A DNA stretch of 64,000 nucleotides from assembly GCA_018816865.1 (NCBI GenBank), contig JAHIUW010000004.1, forward strand, positions 21,508-85,507. Reading direction: 5' to 3'. Within the stretch, counting starts at the first letter, position 1. Every line of letters starts with the position of its first letter. The notes below the pieces were generated by a model, which saw only the letters and a program-made list of their open reading frames with translations, was not told where the DNA came from and searched no databases. This stretch comes from Pseudomonadota bacterium (lineage in GTDB: Bacteria; Desulfobacterota; Desulfovibrionia; Desulfovibrionales; Desulfovibrionaceae). Shown here in pieces: positions 19,663 through 27,846 of the stretch. The translations under genes and the position numbers were made by a program.

Positions 19663-20829
19663 ATGAATACCTGGGATGTCATCGTCATTGGGGCCGGAGC
19701 TGCGGGCCTGTTCTTTGCCGGACACGCTGCGGGGCGAGGGCGCTCCGTGCTTGTGCTCGACCCCGGGGCCAAGCCCGCCCGCAAGGTGCGCATCTCCGGT
19801 GGCGGGCGTTGCAATTTTACCAATCTGGATATGGATGCCGGACGGTTTGTCTGTGGCAATCCGCATTTTGTGAAATCCGCCCTGGCGTGTTTCACGCCTT
19901 GGGACATGGTGGAGTTTCTGGGGACGCATGGCCTGACTTACGAGGAAAAGGCCCTGGGACAACTGTTCTGCGCCGAGGGGGCGGGGGCCGTGGCTCGCGC
20001 CCTGGAGAGGTTCGCCACAGGGGCCGGGGCAAACCTCAGGCTTGGCGAGGCGGCCGTGGAGGTCCAGCGGGAGGAGGGTGCCTTTGGCGTGACCACGGGA
20101 CAGGGCCGTTACCGGGCCAATTCCCTGGTCGTGGCCACAGGCGGTCCTTCCTGGCCCGGGGTGGGGGCCACCTGGTTTGGTTACGACGTGGCCCGGCAGT
20201 TTGACCTGCGGGTGGAACCGCCGCGGCCCGCGCTGGTGCCGCTTGTCTGCGGCCAATGGAGCTACGTCGATCTGGCGGGTTTGTCATTGCCCGTGCGTGT
20301 CTCCTGCGCCGAAACGGTCATTGCCGACGATCTGCTGTTCACGCACAAGGGGCTGTCCGGCCCGGCCATCCTGCGTATCTCCATGCATTGGAAAAAGGGC
20401 GAGTTCCTGGTCCTTGATCTGCTTCCCGGGTTGAACATGGCCGCGCTTATCGACGCTGCCCGTCAGGAGACCGGCAAGACCCTGGTTCGCAAATTGTTGG
20501 CCAGGCACTTCCCGTCCCGGCTGGCAGAGCGGTTGGGAGGTCAGGCAGGGGGGCTGGCCGTGGCTGAACTGGACCGTGAGGCCATGGATTCGCTGGTCTC
20601 GCGTGTGCATCAATGGCAGGTGATGCCCACCCGCAGCGAGGGCTGGGAAAGGGCCGAAGTCGCGGCCGGCGGCGTGGATACCCGTGCCTTTTCGTCCAAG
20701 ACCATGGAGGCCAACGGTTTGCCGGGGCTGTATTTCATCGGCGAGGTCCTGGACGTGACCGGCGAACTCGGGGGCTACAATCTCCATTGGGCCTGGGCCT
20801 CGGCCCATGCCGCTGCTCAGGCCGTCTGA
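19663..20829 (+). CDS. NAD(P)/FAD-dependent oxidoreductase, HI0933/YhiN family
   Basis: Flavoprotein of 388 residues of the HI0933 family. It has the N-terminal dinucleotide-binding motif VIVIGAGAAG, the family signature KVRISGGGRCNFTN (about residue 45), and the C-terminal GGVDTRAFSSKTME and GELGGYNLHWAWASA segments that complete the FAD site. The reaction is not established for the family. ATG at 19663 is favoured over the GTG six bases earlier. No partner gene is evident: it follows the broken hemerythrin gene by 78 bp and is convergent with ppiB. Confidence 0.9.
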   Translation: MNTWDVIVIGAGAAGLFFAGHAAGRGRSVLVLDPGAKPARKVRISGGGRCNFTNLDMDAGRFVCGNPHFVKSALACFTPWDMVEFLGTHGLTYEEKALGQLFCAEGAGAVARALERFATGAGANLRLGEAAVEVQREEGAFGVTTGQGRYRANSLVVATGGPSWPGVGATWFGYDVARQFDLRVEPPRPALVPLVCGQWSYVDLAGLSLPVRVSCAETVIADDLLFTHKGLSGPAILRISMHWKKGEFLVLDLLPGLNMAALIDAARQETGKTLVRKLLARHFPSRLAERLGGQAGGLAVAELDREAMDSLVSRVHQWQVMPTRSEGWERAEVAAGGVDTRAFSSKTMEANGLPGLYFIGEVLDVTGELGGYNLHWAWASAHAAAQAV

Positions 20830-20966
20830 TCCCTGCGCTGGCGCAGCCGTTCTGAGCCTGTGCAGGGAATATCCTTCCCGATCAGGACGTGTCCGGGACG
20901 TATTCGCCACTTGGTGGGGGGCGGGGCGTGCCCCTTGCCCTTGCAACCGAAAGCTCTCTCCTTGGC

Positions 20967-21007
20967 AAAAAAACAGGCCGTTCCCCGGTAATGGGGAACG
21001 GCCTGTT
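20967..21007 (-). terminator. Terminator of cyclophilin gene
   Basis: A 15-bp stem (AACAGGCCGTTCCCC and its complement) with a GGTAAT loop is followed on the minus strand by a run of seven T. Confidence 0.88.
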
Positions 21008-21028
21008 GCAGCTGTATCTGGTGCGCTC

Positions 21029-21541
21029 CTACCACTCGAAGGGGCGGATGGAGTTGATGTAGATCGGGTCCACGGGGACGTCGTCATGGAAGCCCATGGT
21101 CTTGGTGCGGACCTTGCGGATTTTGTCCACAGCTTCCATGCCTTCGACGACCTTGCCGAAGACGCAGTAGCCCCAACCCGCCTCGTTTTCGGCCTTGAAG
21201 TTCAAAAAGTCGTTGTCTTCGACGTTGATGAAGAACTGGGCCGTGGCCGAATGGGGCTCCATGGTGCGGGCCATGGCCAGGGTGCCGCGCTCGTTCTTCA
21301 GACCATTGTTGGCCTCGTTTTTGACGGGCGCGCCGCAGGGCTTTTCCTTCATCATGCCGTTGAAGCCGCCGCCCTGGATCATGAAGGTGGGGATCACGCG
21401 GTGGAAGATGGTGCCGTCGTAATGTTCCTCTTCCACATATTTCAGAAAATTCTTCACGGTCTCGGGGGCCTTGTCTGCGTAGAGTTCGATGACGACTTCG
21501 CCCATGGCGGTCTCCATCATGACCATCGGATGCTCGGACAT
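21029..21541 (-). CDS. ppiB: Cyclophilin-type peptidyl-prolyl cis-trans isomerase
   Basis: Single-domain cyclophilin of 170 residues, catalysing proline isomerisation during folding. The core motifs are present: FHRVIPTFMIQGGGF with the catalytic Arg, and SATAQFFIN. No signal peptide is seen, so it is cytoplasmic (PpiB type). The start at 21541 has AGGAGA seven bases upstream, ruling out the longer frame. It is a single-gene unit with its own terminator, downstream of the glycosyltransferase gene. Confidence 0.95.
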   Translation of the reverse strand: MSEHPMVMMETAMGEVVIELYADKAPETVKNFLKYVEEEHYDGTIFHRVIPTFMIQGGGFNGMMKEKPCGAPVKNEANNGLKNERGTLAMARTMEPHSATAQFFINVEDNDFLNFKAENEAGWGYCVFGKVVEGMEAVDKIRKVRTKTMGFHDDVPVDPIYINSIRPFEW

Positions 21542-21635
21542 ATTGTTCTCTCCTGGGATTTGGTTTTGGGTCCCCCGGCTATAGGCCAAAATAGGCCAAA
21601 GGCCAAGAGCCGAAGTCCGGGGAAGGCCGCGAGCC

Positions 21636-22631
21636 CTAGCCGAGCGGCGGAGTTGTCGCGGATAGGCGGATGTAGGCCTTGCGCAGGTCGTGAAAGGGGA
21701 TGTTTTCGGCCAGATGCAGGTACAACAGCTTGAGCACGCCCTCGTGAATCTCCGGTGCGAGCGCCAGTCTCCGGCCAGGGACCCCGGCAGGCTGGGCCCG
21801 GAGCCAGTCCGAGTATTCCCGGGCGCGGTGCGAGGCGCGGTGCCCCGCGTCGATCTTGGCGAGGCCGCATTTTCCGGCCTGATCGCAGGGGCCGTCCAGG
21901 GCCAGGAGCCGTTGTGCCTGTTTGATCAGGGCGTCCATGTCGTCCACCGGATAGGTGAACAGGTCCTCGCCCGGGGTGAACAGCTCCTCCTGCCCATGGC
22001 CGACCACCGGGGTCAGCAGGCAGGCTCCCGTGCCCAGGGCCTCGAAGACCCTGAAGTTCAGGTCCCCGCGTTCGCAGTAGTTGAGCACGACCCTGGCCTT
22101 GGGGAAGAGCTCGCGAAAATTGCCCGAGGTCACGTGCAGGGTCGGGAAACGGCGTTTGAGCTCCTTCAGGAAGGTGTGACGGATGGGCGTGGTTTCGCGG
22201 TTCACGGTCCCAGCGAAGAGCAGGTCCCATTCTTTTTCCACATCCCGGGGGCGCATGTTGTCGGGGGCCCAGGGGGGTAGCCATTTCAGACGGTCGTCCG
22301 GGAGGTGGTGGCCTCTGAAGCTGGGCAGGTGATCTTTGAGGCTCACGGAGCAGAGGTCGAAGGCCTGGGCGTAGATCTGGTGCCAGGAATGGATGTGGGA
22401 GTCCACGCTGTGAAAGACCGTGAGACAGGGCCAGGCCTCGATGCCCGCCAGGATGGGCGGCAGGCTGGAATCACCCAGGATCACGGCATCGGGCGCACCG
22501 CCGCAGCGGGCCATGACCTCGCCCCAGGTGACCATCTCGGGCACATGCCGTTTGATGCTGGTGATTTCCCAACCCAGAGGGGCCATTTCGTTGGCGAAAT
22601 AGGAATTTCCGATCCAGCAGACTTTGTTCAT
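21636..22631 (-). CDS. CgeB-like glycosyltransferase
   Basis: Protein of 331 residues with a GT-B fold resembling CgeB/glycosyltransferase group 1 proteins. The N-terminal half ends at about residue 130. The C-terminal half has the typical nucleotide-sugar region: DLLFAGTVNRETTPIRHTFL, then LNYCERGDLNFRVFEALGTGACLLTP with the conserved Glu, and LFTPGEDLF. It probably transfers a sugar onto an envelope or protein acceptor; the acceptor is unknown. GGAGG stands five bases before the ATG at 22631, with a second ATG immediately before it. It is followed by ppiB and divergent from two unknown genes. Confidence 0.82.
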   Translation of the reverse strand: MNKVCWIGNSYFANEMAPLGWEITSIKRHVPEMVTWGEVMARCGGAPDAVILGDSSLPPILAGIEAWPCLTVFHSVDSHIHSWHQIYAQAFDLCSVSLKDHLPSFRGHHLPDDRLKWLPPWAPDNMRPRDVEKEWDLLFAGTVNRETTPIRHTFLKELKRRFPTLHVTSGNFRELFPKARVVLNYCERGDLNFRVFEALGTGACLLTPVVGHGQEELFTPGEDLFTYPVDDMDALIKQAQRLLALDGPCDQAGKCGLAKIDAGHRASHRAREYSDWLRAQPAGVPGRRLALAPEIHEGVLKLLYLHLAENIPFHDLRKAYIRLSATTPPLG

Positions 22632-22841
22632 CATGGCCTCCGCGCGCACGGTAGCGCAATTCATGCCCGGGGTGAAGAGGGGCACGCGGGGTCATGCTGG
22701 GGGACCCTGGCGGGGGGCTGAGTCAGGCACCACGCCGAGGGGTGTGGCCGAGGGTTGCGGACAAGGGTTGAGGCCAAGGCCCAAAGAGGATATGCACTCC
22801 CCGACGAGGGAGATTCCCCGCACCAAGAGAAGGAGAGCCGC

Positions 22842-23369
22842 ATGAGTAAGATACAAGTGACCCCTTTGACGACTCAGCCCGAATTCGAGTTGATGTATTT
22901 CCTTGAGGTCTGTGGCGAAAGCCGCATCGAGCATGACCTGATGGAAAAACTTGAGGCCGCCTGGCAGGATTGGAGGGACCGTGTGCACGCCTTCAAGCTG
23001 ACACCGTCCACGTCCAAGAATGATGATGGCTTTCTGTTGGTCTATTTGAGCGAAGGCGTCGAAGACGCCGTGGAATTGGCCTGGCAGGAGTCTCCCGACG
23101 CGGGCATGTTCTTCCATAACTTGGCCATTACCTTGGTCATGAGCGCCGCGAGCAGCCTGATTCCCGAGATGGCCGAAGGCTGTGCGCCGTTGCCCCGGCC
23201 CGGCCAGGAAGTGCTGGAGGTTTTCGAGCAGATGGAGCTGGAGTGGAATCCGGCCATCGGCTCCCTGAACCGCCAGTACGCCGTCTACACCCCCATGCCC
23301 TATCGCGGCGGATGTGAGGTCTGCATGCAGTCCGATACCTGCCCCAATTCGACTCTCAGAGGTGAGTAG
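22842..23369 (+). CDS. Hypothetical protein with C-terminal cysteine cluster
   Basis: A 175-residue protein I do not recognise. The ATG at 22842 has AGGAGAGCC upstream; a longer frame from 22755 lacks a signal. Acidic and probably cytoplasmic, it ends in a small cysteine group (Cys158, Cys161, Cys167 in GGCEVCMQSDTCPN) that could bind a metal or cluster. The stop is two bases before the start of the next unknown gene, so the two are cotranscribed and probably translationally coupled. The central region is hydrophobic (FFHNLAITLVMSAASSL) but too short and polar for a clear membrane anchor. Confidence 0.68.
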   Translation: MSKIQVTPLTTQPEFELMYFLEVCGESRIEHDLMEKLEAAWQDWRDRVHAFKLTPSTSKNDDGFLLVYLSEGVEDAVELAWQESPDAGMFFHNLAITLVMSAASSLIPEMAEGCAPLPRPGQEVLEVFEQMELEWNPAIGSLNRQYAVYTPMPYRGGCEVCMQSDTCPNSTLRGE

Positions 23370-23371
23370 CC

Positions 23372-23839
23372 ATGACCATGCCCGAACAGTCCTTGCGTGA
23401 ACACGTCCGGAGCGTGGTGCTGGAGCGGTTGGACCAGGATGCGGACAGGCGGACCGAGGCCTTGACCGAGTTCTTCGGCGTGACCATGGGCGGGGCTGAT
23501 TCCGTGCCCATGGAACGGCTGGCTGATCTGGTGCCCCCGCTGATGTCCAAGCTGTACTTGCGGTGGGTGAATATGTTCGTGGAGCGGTTTTTCGAGACCG
23601 TGCCCATGGAGCAGATCGAGTTGCTGTGCGATGGCAGCGCGGAGAACAACGCGGCCATTCTGTTGGTCTATCTGATGTTTCTGGAATCCAAGCGGATGGA
23701 GGAGCAGATCGACAAGGATTTGAAGGACTACGGTCAGGAGATGGCCGGGGCCGGAGACTCGGGCGATCTGGCCGCCAACTATATTCGGGCCAAGATGGCC
23801 CAGCTGGGTAAGACCCTCAGGAAACAGGGCGACAACTGA
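23372..23839 (+). CDS. Hypothetical protein, partner of upstream gene
   Basis: A 155-residue, mainly helical, acidic protein without recognised domain, signal peptide or cysteine. Segments such as FVERFFETVPMEQIELLCDG and AAILLVYLMFLESKRMEEQIDK suggest an amphipathic helical bundle. The start (ATG 23372) lies two bases behind the previous stop, with GAGGTGAG as ribosome-binding site inside the upstream gene. The tight coupling with a Cys-cluster protein suggests a two-protein module, function unknown. A hairpin at 23878 follows. Confidence 0.66.
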   Translation: MTMPEQSLREHVRSVVLERLDQDADRRTEALTEFFGVTMGGADSVPMERLADLVPPLMSKLYLRWVNMFVERFFETVPMEQIELLCDGSAENNAAILLVYLMFLESKRMEEQIDKDLKDYGQEMAGAGDSGDLAANYIRAKMAQLGKTLRKQGDN

Positions 23840-23877
23840 TCGCCCTTGACCGCTGGCTCTTCGTTGCGATGCAATGC

Positions 23878-23912
23878 AAAAGCCCGCTTGGCTATGTGCC
23901 GGGCGGGCTTTG
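23878..23912. terminator. Bidirectional terminator hairpin between convergent genes
   Basis: AAAGCCCGC pairs with GCGGGCTTT, with extra pairing inside the loop (TTGG/GCCGG). It lies between the unknown gene pair (plus) and the RRM gene (minus); T-rich flanks occur on both sides. Confidence 0.65.
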
Positions 23913-23933
23913 TTATGCGCAGCAAGGATGTGG

Positions 23934-24203
23934 CTACCAGCGGCGCGGGGGGCGGGGTTCGCGGGGTTTGGCCTCGCTGATGCGCAGGGTGCGGCCGCCG
24001 AACTCCGTGCCTTCCAGGGCCTCAATGGCCTTCTGGGCATCGGGCTCTTCCATTTCCACAAAGCCGAAACCGCGGGGACGACCTGTTTCGCGGTCTTCGA
24101 CGAGCTTGACGGCGGAGATTGTGCCGAATGCTCCGAACAAGTTCCTGATTTCTTCTTCCGTTGCGCTCCAGGGCAGGTTGCCGACATAGATGGACTTGAC
24201 CAT
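23934..24203 (-). CDS. Small RRM-type RNA-binding protein
   Basis: An 89-residue protein made of one RNA-recognition motif and a short basic tail. RNP2 is SIYVGNL (residues 4-10) and RNP1 is RPRGFGFVEM (42-51), both with the aromatic residues that stack on RNA. The tail (REPRPPRRW) is Arg/Pro-rich. Bacterial proteins of this type are often cold-induced RNA chaperones. ATG at 24203 has AAGGAG nine bases upstream; the 104-residue longer frame is not plausible. The leader holds a palindrome at 24251. Confidence 0.93.
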   Translation of the reverse strand: MVKSIYVGNLPWSATEEEIRNLFGAFGTISAVKLVEDRETGRPRGFGFVEMEEPDAQKAIEALEGTEFGGRTLRISEAKPREPRPPRRW

Positions 24204-24250
24204 GGTGGAAAACTCCTTGAAAATGAAAAACATTTCACCACTTGATCTGA

Positions 24251-24267
24251 TCGTGCACCATGCACGA
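24251..24267. promoter_or_regulatory. Palindrome in leader of RRM gene
   Basis: TCGTGCA-CCA-TGCACGA is a perfect 7-bp inverted repeat about 50 bases upstream of the RRM start codon. A TTGACA sequence sits further upstream on the minus strand (24306-24311) but its -10 partner is weak. The repeat could be an operator or an mRNA hairpin. Confidence 0.4.
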
Positions 24268-24423
24268 GATGAATTGTCCAGTACAATGGGATATCTATAC
24301 AATGCTGTCAATGGGTGCTGAAGAAGTTGCGTCAGTTTTTCACGGTCTTCACTACTGTCTGGCAGGAGATGACATGCCTCTTGTGCATGACTCTGCGCTG
24401 AGATGCGAGCCACTGGAGGGCTG

Positions 24424-25275
24424 ATGCCTGGTTTACCGTTTCCGTTTGCCATGGTCATCAGGCCGCGTTGTGTTTTTGATTCTCTTGGGGGGCTGTTTTT
24501 CAGGGCAGTTGTCATTGCGGTTGTGTTGCTGGCCCATGCCTCGTTTCAGGTCTGCCATGCCGCAGCGCCGACGCAAGGTGCCGGGCCTGCCCCTGTGCAT
24601 CAGGTCAGGGAGGTCTATCGTCTGCCGCATGAGCCGGGTGCCTTTACCCAGGGATTGTTTTTTGTCCATGGTCGGCTGTTCGAAACCACCGGACGGCATG
24701 GACAATCACGGCTGATGGAATTGAACCCGCAGACGGGCCGGGTACTGCGGTCCCGCTTTCTGCCTGCCCAGTATTTCGGTGAAGGGGCGGTCGCCGTGGG
24801 CCAGAGGATCATCTGGTTGACATGGACCAGTCAACAGGCGTTTGTGTTCGACTTGGAGACCTTCGAGCCTGTGGGAGAATATCCCTATCAGGGCGAGGGC
24901 TGGGGGCTGACCTTTGACGGGGCACGGTTGATCATGAGCGACGGGGGCAGCAGCCTTGTCCTGCGCGATCCCCAGAGCTTCGAGCCCCTGGGGAGTGTGC
25001 AGGTGACGGACGGCGGCGTTGCCGTGGACTTGCTCAATGAACTGGAATGGGCAGCTGGGTTCGTCTACGCCAATGTCTGGCGGGAGTCGCGCATCGCCGT
25101 CATCGACCCGGGCACAGGTTCCGTCGTGTGCTGGCTGGACCTGGAGCCCGTCGTGCCCTTGGTGCTTGATCCCTCTGCGGTGGCCAACGGTATCGCCTTT
25201 GATGAGCGTAACGACTGCCTGCTGATCACCGGCAAGCTTTGGCCGGAGATGATCTGCGTGCAACCCCTGCCCTGA
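24424..25275 (+). CDS. Glutaminyl-peptide (glutamine) cyclotransferase
   Basis: Exported enzyme of 283 residues of the bacterial/plant glutamine cyclotransferase family, which cyclises N-terminal Gln to pyroglutamate. It folds as a five-bladed beta-propeller. Visible signatures include FTQGLFF near residue 75, EGWGLTFDG near 155, and LNELEWAAGFVYANVW near 200. A signal peptide with hydrophobic core VVIAVVLLAHASF spans residues ~25-45, so it acts in the periplasm. The start at 24424 follows GGAGGGCTG. It is a single gene, divergent from the RRM gene. Confidence 0.92.
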   Translation: MPGLPFPFAMVIRPRCVFDSLGGLFFRAVVIAVVLLAHASFQVCHAAAPTQGAGPAPVHQVREVYRLPHEPGAFTQGLFFVHGRLFETTGRHGQSRLMELNPQTGRVLRSRFLPAQYFGEGAVAVGQRIIWLTWTSQQAFVFDLETFEPVGEYPYQGEGWGLTFDGARLIMSDGGSSLVLRDPQSFEPLGSVQVTDGGVAVDLLNELEWAAGFVYANVWRESRIAVIDPGTGSVVCWLDLEPVVPLVLDPSAVANGIAFDERNDCLLITGKLWPEMICVQPLP

Positions 25276-25473
25276 GTTCATCCCTGGGCCGAATGATGGT
25301 CAGTGAGACTTTTTTGGGGCGCGTGTGTATTGCTAAACATTGTTGGGAGTTGCCCGGTAGAACATTGTTCATTGCTCTAGAAAAAGTCTTGATTTCCTGC
25401 GCCGAATGCGGATATAGAGACAGGAGTAGATGTCAAGAGAAATCTTCACTGGTTTCAGGACAAGGGGGATTAC

Positions 25474-25899
25474 ATGCCTCAGGTAGCCGCACGGGTTTCC
25501 GACGAGCACGAGCAATGGCTCAAGGAATACTTTCGGACCAAAAGCGCCGGAGCAGAGTTCGTGGTCCCTTGGGCCGTGGATACCTTTTTTCGTTCCATCA
25601 ACGCGGTGCGTGGTCAGCTTTCCACCGCTGAGCTGAAGACCATCCTTGAGGCGCATAAGGATGTGAAGCTCCTGCCGGATCAGTCCCGGTTGGCGTATCT
25701 GCAACTGCGTGTTCAGGATGCTTGCGAACTGAACATGGTCCATACCAAGTACGGCGCGTCCAAGGCCAATCTTGAGGCCAAGCTGAAGCGTCTGAACGAC
25801 ACCCAGGCCGCGGCCTTGATGATCTGGGCCACTGCCTTCTGGGTCAGCAAGGAGCATCACGAATCTGAAATGGAAGAGTACGTTCGTCAGATCAGTTAG
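25474..25899 (+). CDS. Conserved hypothetical, possible RHH-like N-terminus
   Basis: A 141-residue cytoplasmic protein without a known function. The first ~40 residues (a short strand QVAARVS, a helix, a turn, a second helix) are compatible in size and pattern with a ribbon-helix-helix DNA-binding fold, but this is a weak structural guess. The remainder is helical, with the segment DTQAAALMIWATAFWV. ATG at 25474 follows AAGGGGGAT. A strong terminator follows at 25937, so it forms a complete single-gene unit. Confidence 0.65.
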   Translation: MPQVAARVSDEHEQWLKEYFRTKSAGAEFVVPWAVDTFFRSINAVRGQLSTAELKTILEAHKDVKLLPDQSRLAYLQLRVQDACELNMVHTKYGASKANLEAKLKRLNDTQAAALMIWATAFWVSKEHHESEMEEYVRQIS

Positions 25900-25936
25900 C
25901 CTTTGTCCTTCCCGAGTCCACCATTTTGTTCTTCGA

Positions 25937-25961
25937 GGCCGCGCCCTGCGCGGCCTTTTTT
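25937..25961 (+). terminator. Rho-independent terminator
   Basis: GGCCGCGC pairs with GCGCGGCC across a CCT loop, followed by six T; it ends the gene at 25474. Confidence 0.9.
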
Positions 25962-26147
25962 GTGGTGTCTGATGTCCCTCCTCCTGGAGAGATGATCCGA
26001 ATTGTGGCCTCAAGGAGGGCTTGGTGCTAAAGTAATGGCCGGACCCGACCGATAGGATGGAAGAGCGCTTCCATACGGCACCATGTCGTGTTCGCGCGAC
26101 AGCCAGGTGTTATGGTTCGGCCTCGTAACCCGGAAAAGGAACTCGTC

Positions 26148-26841
26148 ATGACCAAAAGGCTCCTCTTGCTTGCGTTGCCGGCCTTGTTGCTGGTCGGATG
26201 CCAGTCCCAATTGCCGATGGCCAGCAGTTATCCCAATGACTACTCAGCACAAGATGCAGGCTGCCGAACATTGGGACATCCTTGCAGCCGATGTGGCCGA
26301 TCAGATCAAGTTGGCCGTGGACGAGCGGGTTGAGCTGCGGCTTCTGGCCATCGACGTCGATACCGACCAACGCGGTCCGTTCAACGACGTGTTCCAGAAC
26401 CTGCTGAAGTCCCAGTTGGTGTTTCGGGGTTTGCAGGTGGCCGACAAGCAAGAGAATCAGCTCAAGGTGAAATACAGGGTGCAGGTGGTCAGGCACGGCT
26501 CGCGCTTTCAGCGGCCTCCTCCGGGGCTGTTGACGGCCATCGGGGCGGGCATTGCCGTGATGCGCGATCATCTGACGGTCAAGGCCAACTATGCCGCCGC
26601 GCCCATCGGGTTGCTGGCGGATATCGGTGTCGGATATCTGAATTTCCACTCCAACCATGAGGTGGTCATCACCACCGAGATGGTCTGGAAGAATCGCTTC
26701 GTGGTGCATTGCTCGGACATCTATTACATCAACGACCCGGACTACAAACACTACGGCGAACCCATTCCCGGAGTCGCTGCGGGCCAAGCCATTCCCATGG
26801 CCGACGTTGGCGTCGCCACCATGGGTGTGGTCAACGAATAG
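26148..26841 (+). pseudogene. Lipoprotein gene broken by +1 frameshift
   Basis: The N-terminal frame begins at ATG 26148 behind AAGGA and encodes a lipoprotein signal (LLALPALLLVGC, lipobox Cys at residue 16). It soon becomes meaningless and stops at 26333. The continuing body of ~190 residues lies in the next frame and ends at 26841. One extra base between about 26215 and 26270 joins a signal peptide to a body that has none. The body resembles no family I can name confidently; it contains VKYRVQVVRHG and an amphipathic C-terminus. It precedes the FlgO-like lipoprotein gene by 16 bp and may belong to the same outer-membrane system. Confidence 0.75.
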
Positions 26842-26857
26842 CGGAGGACGCACAGCC

Positions 26858-27643
26858 GTGCCAGGAAGAATCATCATCGTCTGCATGCTGTTGACCGTCA
26901 TGGCCGCTTTGACCGGATGCGGGAGCATGTTAGCCCAGACCGCTCAGGAGCCCGCGCCGCCCGCTAACTACATCCAACCCATGAGCCATGCCTGGGAGGG
27001 CGACGCCTTGATCGCCCAGAGCCATGTGGCGGCGGATGGCATGATTGCCAACCTCGAGGACAGACTGCCGCGCGGGGTGCGTATCCTGGCCGCCACGTTT
27101 GTCAGTCGCGACAATTTCGACGAGTCCTCGGCCTTTGGCCGACTGGTGGCCGCCCAGTTTATGACACGCCTTTCCCAGGCCGGGTTCGGGGTCATGGAGA
27201 TCCGGCTGCGCAGCGAGATGGGCATCCGCGTGCGCGAGGGCGAATTCGCCCTGTCGCGCAAGACCGCGCAATTTATGCATCAGAACTTTGATGCCAGCGC
27301 CATCCTGGTGGGCGACTACACCGTGGACAGGGAGGCGGTGTTCGTCTCCAGCCGCCTGGTGCGTCTGGATACCGGAATCGTGGTTGCGGCCTATGATTTC
27401 GTGATTCCCAACCGGGGGGCGGTCACACGACTGCTGCGCAATGGGGTCGAGGACGTGGTTTTTGCCCAGTACCTGCGTCAGCGCGCCTATGGCCCGGTGG
27501 CGCAGGCCCCGATGCAGAGCCCGGCCATGGGGCTGTACCCCATGGACATCCAGGAGATTCCTCTGGTGCCCCCCACGGAACAGGGCGGCCCCACTGAGGT
27601 GCCCGGTCCGTTCCGACTCTTTCCGCCGGCCACTCTCCAATAG
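26858..27643 (+). CDS. FlgO-like outer membrane lipoprotein
   Basis: Protein of 261 residues with a lipoprotein signal (VMAALTGC, lipobox Cys at residue 21) and a FlgO-type domain. Typical stretches are ILAATFVSRDNF, VAAQFMTRLSQAGFGVMEI and SAILVGDYTVDREAVFVSSRLV. FlgO proteins were described in Vibrio as outer-membrane components supporting flagella, but the domain also occurs in non-flagellar lipoproteins. The GTG start at 26858 is preceded by GGAGG at ten bases; no ATG fits as well. The C-terminal ~50 residues are Pro-rich. It is probably cotranscribed with the broken lipoprotein gene and ends with the terminator at 27694. Confidence 0.8.
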   Translation: MPGRIIIVCMLLTVMAALTGCGSMLAQTAQEPAPPANYIQPMSHAWEGDALIAQSHVAADGMIANLEDRLPRGVRILAATFVSRDNFDESSAFGRLVAAQFMTRLSQAGFGVMEIRLRSEMGIRVREGEFALSRKTAQFMHQNFDASAILVGDYTVDREAVFVSSRLVRLDTGIVVAAYDFVIPNRGAVTRLLRNGVEDVVFAQYLRQRAYGPVAQAPMQSPAMGLYPMDIQEIPLVPPTEQGGPTEVPGPFRLFPPATLQ

Positions 27644-27693
27644 CTTCAACGGCACGTTGAGGCGACGTCGGCAGTCCGCGCATTCCAGCCACA

Positions 27694-27723
27694 AAAACGG
27701 CCGCTCTCCGGGGCGGCCGTTTT
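27694..27723 (+). terminator. Rho-independent terminator after FlgO-like gene
   Basis: AAAACGGCCGC pairs with GCGGCCGTTTT around an eight-base loop. Confidence 0.88.
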
Positions 27724-27846
27724 CATGGCTCGGGGTATTATATGCTCAGGACTGTTCCTCTCAGTGTGTCTCCAGCCCAGGCTTTTCATCCCGGGGCTTT
27801 TCCGGGAAGGGCGCGTGAGGTATGACAAATAAAACACGGAGGCCTT

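Noticed and set aside
26858..27643. Flagellar assembly gene assigned by name
   Set aside because: The FlgO domain is visible but no flagellar gene is near; only a FlgO-like label is justified.
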